Shown here: positions 57,185 to 64,000 of the stretch, piece after piece
Layout: every line of letters starts with the position of its first letter
Numbering within the stretch: position 1 is the stretch's first letter
Source of the DNA: Populus alba
Taxonomy: Eukaryota; Streptophyta; Magnoliopsida; Malpighiales; Salicaceae
DNA length: 64,000 nt
Reading direction: 5' to 3'
Assembly (NCBI RefSeq): GCF_005239225.2
Contig: NC_133297.1
Coordinates: 20,200,147 to 20,264,146, forward strand
Notes under the pieces: generated by a model
Seen by the model: only the letters and a program-made list of their open reading frames with translations
The model's database searches: none
What the model was told of the DNA's origin: nothing
Translations under genes and position numbers: made by a program

Positions 57185-59253
57185 GTGAGTTCTGCCGTCC
57201 AACCTTTATAGAAAGGTTTCAAACGATGCCCATTGACCTTGAGTACTTTGTTGGTTTCTAAACTTATAATTTCAACTGCACCATAAGGAAAAACATTAGA
57301 AACAACAAGGGTCCAATCCAACGGGAGCGCAACCTTCAAGGAAAAAGTTTCAAACGCGAATGATAAAGAAGGACTTTTTCTCCAACATTAAACTCTTTTC
57401 TTGTAATCATTCGGTCATGGAGACTCTTAGTCTTTTCTTTGTAAATCCTTACATTCTCATAAGCATCATTTCGAATCTCTTCCCATATAATTCCAATCTT
57501 TTTGGGCACCAAAAAGATAGGCGCCACCCATTCACTATCCGTGATAGGGTGAATGACTCTTGCATCATTGGGAACAGTTTGCAAAGCTTGCAAAGCCAAT
57601 GCTGATTCATGTATGTTTTGGGGAACACATATGTGCCTCTCCATCTCTTCTATCTCGGTAACATCATAGCCATAGCTCAAAGCTACTCTTAATCCATCCT
57701 CACAATCAAAATCAAAAACTTGCTGCACACACTTATCAACTTGGTCATAGCATGTGATAGAATAAACATTACTATAAGGATATTTCATTGCATCATGAAA
57801 ATTAAATTCAATCTTTTCATCTCCTACTTCCATAGATAAAGTATCCTTACCACAATCAATTTTTGTATTGGTAGTTTTCAAGAATGGTCTCCCAAACAAT
57901 ATAGGAGTGTTGTTTGATGAATCACAAGAATCATGTTCCATATCAAGAATATAAAAGTTGCATGGAATGACCAAACTATCAATCTTGACTAAGACATCTT
58001 CTATCACACCAAGTGGGTAAACAAAACTACGATCCGCAAGTTGTATTATAATGCTAGTTTTATTCAAAGGCTCAAGACTAAGAGAATCATAAACATGTTT
58101 GGGCATAACACTAATGGATGCACCTAAATCACACAGCCCTTTTGAAACTAGCATTACCAATCACACATGGGATAGTAAACGTACCTGGGTCCTTTTGCTT
58201 CAAAGGCATATTCTTTTGAGCAACAGTAGATACAACTTCACCCATACTTACCATTTCATGACCTTTTAGTTTGAAAGCTCTCTTGGTAGTACACAACTCC
58301 TTCAAAAATTTGGCATACTTAGGAATTTGCTTGATAGCATCAAGCAAAGGAATGTTGAGTTCTACTTTCTTGAAAACCTCTAAAATCTCGTTTTCTTTGT
58401 CCTTTTTCTTTGACCTAGAAGAACTCACAAGAAAGGGTGGAATTGTTTTAAAACTGGAATTCATTGAGTGAGGAGTTACCTTTGGAGTGTTGGTCGATGT
58501 TTCAGTTTGTGGAGGAGGAGGATGTTCCTTATTTGTACTCAATTTAGTTTCTATCTCTTCTTCTTCTTCCATCTCAATTTGTTTCGACCTTTTCTCTTCA
58601 AGTTCTTTCCCACTTCGCAGCATGATCGCACTAACATTCTCTATTGGATTCCATGCTTGGGAGGGCAAATTTCCATTCATTTGTGCTTCCAATTTCCCCA
58701 CACTTGAAGCTACTTGCCCCATTTGCTTCTCCAAGTTGTGAATACTTGACCTTGTTTCCTGTTGAAAAGACATGACATTTTGTTGCAAAGTCACATGTTA
58801 GAAGCCAAAGTTTTCATCATACTTACGCTGAGGTTGTCCATTAAATCCTCCATCAATAGCATAAACATGTTCAATGTAATCTTTTTGCATTGTTGGGCAC
58901 ATATCTGAGGTATGTCCTTGTAAGGAGCATATACTACAAGCTTTCACTTGCTGTACATTGCCACAAGCCAAAGAACGCACAAGAGAAGTAAGATCATTAA
59001 ATTTATTCTCAAGGTTAGAAATACTTACCTCATTTACTCGTTTGTTTGCGAAGTCTCCACGAGTGCCAAACTGTTTCGAATTGGCTGCCATGTTTGAGAT
59101 TAATTGGCATGCAGCCTCGGGTGTCTTATCTACCAATGCCCCTTCACTTACAGCATCAATAATACTACGGTCAGTAGGCATCAATCCTTCATAGAAATAT
59201 TGAATGAGCAGCTGATCGGGTATTTGATGATGAGGGCATTGAATACACAGTTG
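57185..59253 (-). pseudogene. B1 internal remnant in copy Y: integrase tail, protease, gag
   Basis: On the minus strand from right to left: gag from CIQCPHHQIPDQLLIQYF through the zinc knuckle CSICSLQGHTSDMC to QRKYD, then a deletion joining KYD to MKTLASNTVT-region codons, then TLQQNVMSFQQETRSS (no stop, unlike B2), the charged tail, protease (CDLGAS after a 2-bp deletion) and the same RT-to-integrase fusion as in X. The site AACAG (58222-58226) is where A3 sits in X. The gag is cut at about 59250. Confidence 0.87.
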
Positions 59254-60591
59254 AAGCATGTAATTCAATTCCTGTCATTTTAGGACTTCCATTTCTTGCA
59301 ACTTCTAATGCATGCATTGATTAATTGTAGGAATGGATTGATGAAGCTATCATTTAGAAACATGACATTAGAGATGAATATTTTCAACATTTGCAAGCAA
59401 CCTGGAGATGATAATAATTTACAGGAAAAAGTAAAGGCATGTAATTGGAGATCATAAATTGAAGAATTGCCACCACGATCAATTGAGTCCATACCTTCAA
59501 GTGTTCAACCACCAAAATCTGATTTGAAGCCATTACCATTTAATCTCAAATACTTATTTTTTAGGAGAAAATGAAACTTTTCTGGTATTAAATCTCTTCC
59601 AAACTTAATGCATATCAAGAAGGTAAGTTATTACAGACTCTGAAAATGCATAAAGATGTATTAGGATGGACCATAGGTGACATAAAAGGAATTAGCCCTT
59701 TGATTTGCACACACAAGATTTATTTGGAGGAAAATGCTAGACCCTCTAGAGAAAATGTAACAAAGGCTTAATCCTAATATGAAAGAAGTAGTGAAAAATG
59801 AAAAAATTAAGCTTCTAGATAATGGAATCATTTATCCTATATCTGACAGCAAATGGGTATGTCCTACCCAAGTTATACCCAAAAGTCTGTAGTCACTATG
59901 ATAACAAATGAGAAAAATGAGTTTATTCCAACTCAGACTATTACTGGTTAGTGCATGTGCATTGACTATAAAAAACTTAATTTAATGACTAGAAAAGATC
60001 ATTTCCCTTTACCTTTCATTGATCAAATCCTAAAAAGAGTTGCAGGTCATGAATTTTTATTGTTTCCTAAATGGCTATTCAGGTTACAACCAAAATTTAA
60101 ATTGCATTGGAAGATCAAGAAAAAGAACTACTTTCACATGTCCATTTGGTACTTTTGCATATCGAAGAATGCCTTTTGGATTATGTAATGCACTAGCCAC
60201 ATTTCAAGATGCATGCTTAGCATATTTAGTGATTTGGCTGAATGTTTCCTTGAGATTTTTATGGATAACTTTTCTATTTTTGATGATTCATTTGATGATT
60301 GTTTGACTAACTTAGAAAAGGTTTTGAGCAGGTGTGAAGAGAAGAATCTTGTACTGAATTGGGAAAAATGTCACTTATGGTAACAAACGGCATTGCACTT
60401 GGTCACATTGTTTCATCGAAAAGAATTGAGGTTGACAAATCTAAAATCGAGTTAATTGCCAACTTACCAACGCCAAAATCTGTTAAAGATGTTAGATCAT
60501 TCTTAGGACATGCTGGCTTTTATAGAAGGTTCATCAAAGATTTTAGTGTAATATCTAAACCATTGTGTAACCTTGTGTCTTTTGGTTTTGT
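59254..60591 (+). pseudogene. A0 (or A1) pol fragment: protease end and RT
   Basis: After the junction in GTTG, the plus strand reads VEACNSIPVILGLPFLATSN (protease), a shortened linker (PPRSIESIPSSVQPPKS), then RT blocks [58 protein letters not shown] and an active site that reads FMDN (60258-60270), with the second Asp changed to Asn. [13 protein letters not shown] ends near 60540. At about 60591 it jumps to the 3' untranslated region, so RNase H, integrase and the cargo genes are missing. Many stops and indels. Assignment to A0 rests on adjacency to the A0 3' LTR. Confidence 0.8.
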
Positions 60592-60702
60592 TAATAGCAC
60601 ATTTTTTTTTTTTATTTCTTATATTTGTTTAAGTGTGTTTCAGGTTTGTTAGTATTCGTTGTTTCAGGTGATGTCTTCTATACTCCATCTTTCTACCTTA
60701 GG

Positions 60703-60740
60703 ACATTGAGGACAATGTCTCGTTTTGGTTGGGGGGAGAG
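60703..60740 (+). promoter_or_regulatory. Hairpin plus upstream polypurine-like tract (A0)
   Basis: ACATTG-AGGA-CAATGT forms a perfect 6-bp stem, followed by a G-rich tract. It is the same arrangement as in family B, although the surrounding sequences differ. Confidence 0.5.
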
Positions 60741-61129
60741 GGTAGTAGTTGACATTAAAAAAAAACTTATTAACTGTTTTTGCTATTATTAAAACCTTTT
60801 GACAAAACTGTTATTACTAGGACGGGTGAGTAAGGGAGAATTTTATTGACTCTTGAGACGTATCTTAGTAAACATTTTCCAATGGTTATTTGCAATAATA
60901 ATAACCAGGTTTATCACATACTTCTCTTGAAATATTCAGGTTTACAAACTCTCGCATTTTTATCACTTAATTTTGTTCATATACTCATTTAACAAGTATT
61001 CTTAAACCTTTATTTTCACACACACTTTAACATATGATTGTGGGTTGCATATTGGATTATTACATTATTTATGTTCTTTTGTTAAAGGTAACAACTAAGG
61101 GAAAGGGAAAGTATATAATTTGCAAAAAA

Positions 61130-61440
61130 AAAATGATAATAAAAACGTAGATAAGTTTAGTTTCGTGGCCTCCCTAACCTAAGTAATTAAGCTCGAAGGG
61201 GTGTTTTAACACCTAATACCCTAAAGTCAACTGACTTGGAAACTATTGGCCCAATGCTTGTTACATGGATTGAGGAGAAAAGCTTAAGCGAATCAAACAT
61301 TGCACTATCTACGTATCAGTATCTGCAACTCGAGTTACTAGGCTTGTAGGGGTGTCTCATCACCTAATGCCCTAAGACCAATTAGTCTGGGAGTCATTAG
61401 CCGAAAGCTCATTATATGGGTTAAAGATGCATTGTGTTTT
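61130..61440 (+). repeat. Duplicated palindromic units in A0 3' region
   Basis: Two imperfect direct repeats 151 bp apart, each with a GGTGT..ACACC-type palindrome followed by CACCTAAT and CCCTAA words. They match 17440-17710 in A2. Confidence 0.7.
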
Positions 61441-61764
61441 AAGTTATATGTCTATATTAAAAAATATATATATAAATTCTCAACCCAAGGAAGTTAACTT
61501 CAAACATTAGAAGAAAAAAAATTTGTATTCTTCCAAGAAAAGCCCAATAACTATATGTTGATATTTTGAGCACAAAAGAAAGGTTTATTAATATCTTGTT
61601 TAAGAGGTATTTGAGCAAATATATGAATTTAATGAGAGTTTGTTTATATGGAAACATTAATGAAAGTCGAATGATGAATGCCTTGCTTTGTGGAATTTGC
61701 AAATTGTTTTTTCTATTTTAACGCTTTAATTACTAAGGACTAGTAATAAGCTGGTTGGCGGGTG

Positions 61765-63324
61765 TGATTAGTACTTAAAAGTGCAATTTTATCAAGGTAT
61801 TATTATCATCATTTTGCACTTGAAGTATCAATAACTCTTTAACTAAAGTATTTTTTATAATAACATATCTAATAATATAAGATACCTTTAATTTATGGTA
61901 AATGTTCATCTTAAATGCAGGCCTATCACATAAATGAAAGGATTGATTGATGAGTTTAAGTACTGAAATTGAAAGGACAAAGAGAGGGCCAAACTTAGAA
62001 AAAAGATGTTGGTGCAGTCTAAATTGGAACACTATTAAGTAATTGGGTCATATCTGGAGTTGTAGATCTCAGATTTAGGTCTGCTTTATATGGATGGAAA
62101 AGTAAGACATAAGCCTACAACTTTCATGTGGAGTCCAAGATTTAAAAAGGCCGTTTTCAAGTTCAAATTATAGCAACAACGGAAAAGTACGAATCTGTCC
62201 TGCAGCCCAGACACTATTCAGTGTTCAACCCATATCTCGAGTTCTAGAAGTCCAAACGACCTCAATTTTTTTTCCTAGAAATGTAAGAAAATTTCCTATA
62301 ACTTTCATGAGTACAAGTGGTTCTAGTTCTAATGTTAGCAATGATGTTTTGTTCAGACAAGAAGATAAGGATTTTCACCAAGTCAAGAGTTGACCACCCA
62401 CTCAACAATTAGTTATCAAATCGATAGTTTCAAATTTTGGCCTATAAAAGGAGGAATTTGCCATACATTTAGGCATCTTGGTTGTTTAGATCAAGATCAT
62501 GCTATTTCTCTATTTATATTTTTTGTAATTCTTAAGTTTTGCTTTCATTATTATCTTGTTTATGCTTTTCATTTCCTTTCATTTACTTAGTTAACTTGTA
62601 TCTTATTTATGTTCTTCTTTTGTTTATTTATGTTTCTCTTCTTCATTATGTTTAGCTAAGTTTATTATGTCAAGGTGAAAAGGTTACACTAATGGTATAA
62701 GAATAAGTATAGTGTAAACTCAACATGGACTTTAATGTTTAATATTAACATGTCTTATCTTTTTATCTTACTAATTCTTAATGCCTTGCTTGTTAAATGG
62801 TTAATCTAGATTTGTGTTGTATAACACTTGGTACAACAAATGCTTGGCACTCTCATAGCCCAACCGTATGGTATAACCTACACATGTGCTATGAAATGAA
62901 CTTGATTTGTTGTTAACATAAGGTAGCATAATAAATTCATGACAATATTTAAAAGTTTAGTGTTACTTAAATAAGATAATTAATATGATCTTGTTAACAA
63001 TTTAAAATGAGCTATTAATGACAAATCATCTGATTGGAACCTCCTTTGTGTGTGGTTTCCAGTTGAATAATAAGAGTTATACTACTATACTTGTTTGAAA
63101 TACCATTAGTGCATCCTTTAACCTTGACATTTTTTTTTATCATTGTTTAATCCTTACATTAATATCCCATGAAATTCTCATAAACTCTTTATTTTATTAA
63201 ATATATATATTATTTGTAATTTATATAGTTCACCTCCCTGTTGTTCGACCCTGGTTTTGTCGAGTTATTTATTACTTCGACACTCCTTCACTGAGGAGAA
63301 GACATCAATCTTTTGGTCGTGTCA
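61765..63324 (+). mobile_element. A0 3' LTR
   Basis: It is 1560 bp, TGATTAGTACTTAAAAGTGC to TGGTCGTGTCA, with a TATAAAAG box at 62443-62450. It is followed by CTAGT (63325-63329), equal to the five bases before 11830. The trinucleotide tract is nearly absent here and replaced by a short TA run (63203). Confidence 0.92.
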
Positions 63325-63327
63325 CTA

Positions 63328-63612
63328 GTTAATGCATGGTGATCCCCTTACTCGGGATCCTAACATACACTAAATATATACTAGTCCTTGCCCCATAGGC
63401 GTTAATGCATGGTGATCCCTTTACCTAGGATCCTAACATACACTAAATATATGCTAGTCCATGTCACATAGGCATCGATGCATGGTGATCCCCTTACTCG
63501 GGATCCTAACATACACTAAATGTATGCTAGTCCATGCCCCATAGGCATCAATATAGGACGATTCCTTACCCGGGATCCTAACATATACTAAATGTATGGT
63601 AGTCCATGCCAA
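63328..63612 (+). repeat. 73-bp tandem repeat in C2, about four units here
   Basis: Unit starts at 63328, 63401, 63474 and 63547 are exactly 73 bp apart. Each contains GATCC, CGGGATCCTAACATA and CACTAAATRTATG. A further unit (about 11768-11829) lies before the A0 insertion, which therefore landed inside the array. Confidence 0.88.
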
Positions 63613-63771
63613 TTTCATCCATTACTCGTATGTTACTTTCTATGCATGTTCATTTCCTCATAATAACATACATACATATATCATGTATATTTTCAGAGTT
63701 AGTATCTCAATGTGCAAGTGTTCATACGACTCAATTTTTTTATATTCTTCTATATAGTATTCACGTGAAAG

Positions 63772-63935
63772 TCTACTATTACTGTCTAACTTTGAACTAT
63801 TATTGTCTAAATGTTATTGTCTAGATATTGAACTGTTAATGTTCAACTGTTATTGTCTAGGCATTGACCTATTACTATCCAGCTATTATTGTCTAGACAT
63901 TGAAATGTTACTATCCAATTGTTACTGTCCAACAC
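63772..63935 (+). repeat. TGTTACTGTC-type minisatellite in C2
   Basis: Irregular copies of TATTRYTGTCTAA and ATTGAMCTGTTA words, homologous to 5975-6170 in C1 and equally degenerate. Confidence 0.7.
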
Positions 63936-64000
63936 AATCAGTCACAATCTCGATTGGTAACCCATAACTAAAGTTCTATAGCTCCAAATTGAGTAAGGCC

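Larger units (their letters stand above)
60592..61764 (+). other. A0 3' untranslated region
   Basis: It is homologous to 17076-18400 of A2. It contains the hairpin ACATTGAGGACAATGT (60703-60718) with TTGGTTGGGGGGAGAGGG after it, and two repeat units with GGTGTTTTAACACC (from 61199) and a decayed partner (61351). GGTTGGCGGGTG precedes the LTR as terminal polypurine tract. No conserved frame. Confidence 0.78.
63325..64000 (+). mobile_element. Family C LTR copy C2, right part (continues beyond window)
   Basis: It resumes the 73-bp repeat interrupted at 11829, then the block 63613-64000, which aligns with 5818-6240 of C1 (for example CATAATAACATACATACATAT and CAGAGTTAGTATCTC). No coding sequence; the short frame at 63606 is not supported. 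Confidence 0.78.

Noticed and set aside
60592..60652. Hydrophobic C-terminal extension of the A0 RT frame
   Set aside because: The frame runs across a deletion junction into a T-rich untranslated region.

Overview
The window is plant nuclear DNA made almost entirely of nested Ty3/gypsy LTR retrotransposons. It is AT-rich, with plant-type tRNA primer sites, Athila-like gag/pol proteins and a plant-type LOG protein. A eudicot seems likely, but I cannot name the species. There is one 500-N scaffold gap (46456-46955). I see no ordinary intron-bearing host gene, tRNA, rRNA or CRISPR array.

Four repeat families explain nearly all of it. Family D is a Ty3/gypsy element with an initiator-Met-type primer site and chromovirus-like pol. 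Family A is Athila-like (tRNA-Asp-type primer site, FMDD-type RT); its LTRs run from TGATTAGTACTTAAAAGTGC to TGGTCGTGTCA. Family B is also Athila-like; its LTRs run from TGATGCAACCATATT to CGACATCGCAACA. Family C is represented only by long LTRs that begin TGTAACA.

The layers can be ordered by target-site duplications and split reading frames. D starts at the left (primer site near 1252, gag at 2367). Its protease is split by C copy C1 (3089-7002), which contains a minus-strand solo A LTR with perfect GAAAG duplications. The D integrase is broken at 9995 by A copy A5. A5 is broken by C2 at 11016, and C2 is broken at 11830 by A0, whose 3' LTR ends at 63324 with the matching CTAGT. A0 is broken by A1 (11992), A1 by the minus-strand A2 (15432), and A2 by the minus-strand B1 (25985). 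B1 is broken by the plus-strand B2 (29142-39277) and again by the plus-strand A3 (40320). The right half of D is not in the window.

After the gap, 46956-59253 repeats the B1/B2 compound seen at about 29085-40319, called copies X (left) and Y (right). The copies share the same junctions, LTR-specific variants and frameshifts, so this is a segmental duplication, an unmerged haplotype or an assembly duplication, not two independent insertions. Y lacks A3 and so preserves its empty site. At about 59250, a deletion junction joins B1 gag to A-family pol (59254-61764). It removed the right ends of B1, A2 and A1.

The most interesting content is cargo in family A. Between pol and the 3' LTR, where Athila elements usually carry an env-like frame, A2 (minus) and A3 (plus) both carry two extra genes in the same order and spacing. 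The first is a basic protein of about 180 residues with a C-x2-C-x4-C-x3-C motif, resembling plant RNA-virus nucleic-acid-binding proteins. The second is an intronless LOG-like cytokinin-activating enzyme. TATA-like and pyrimidine-rich leader sequences lie upstream of each. Every copy in the window is damaged, so the system is fossil here, but intact relatives may exist elsewhere.
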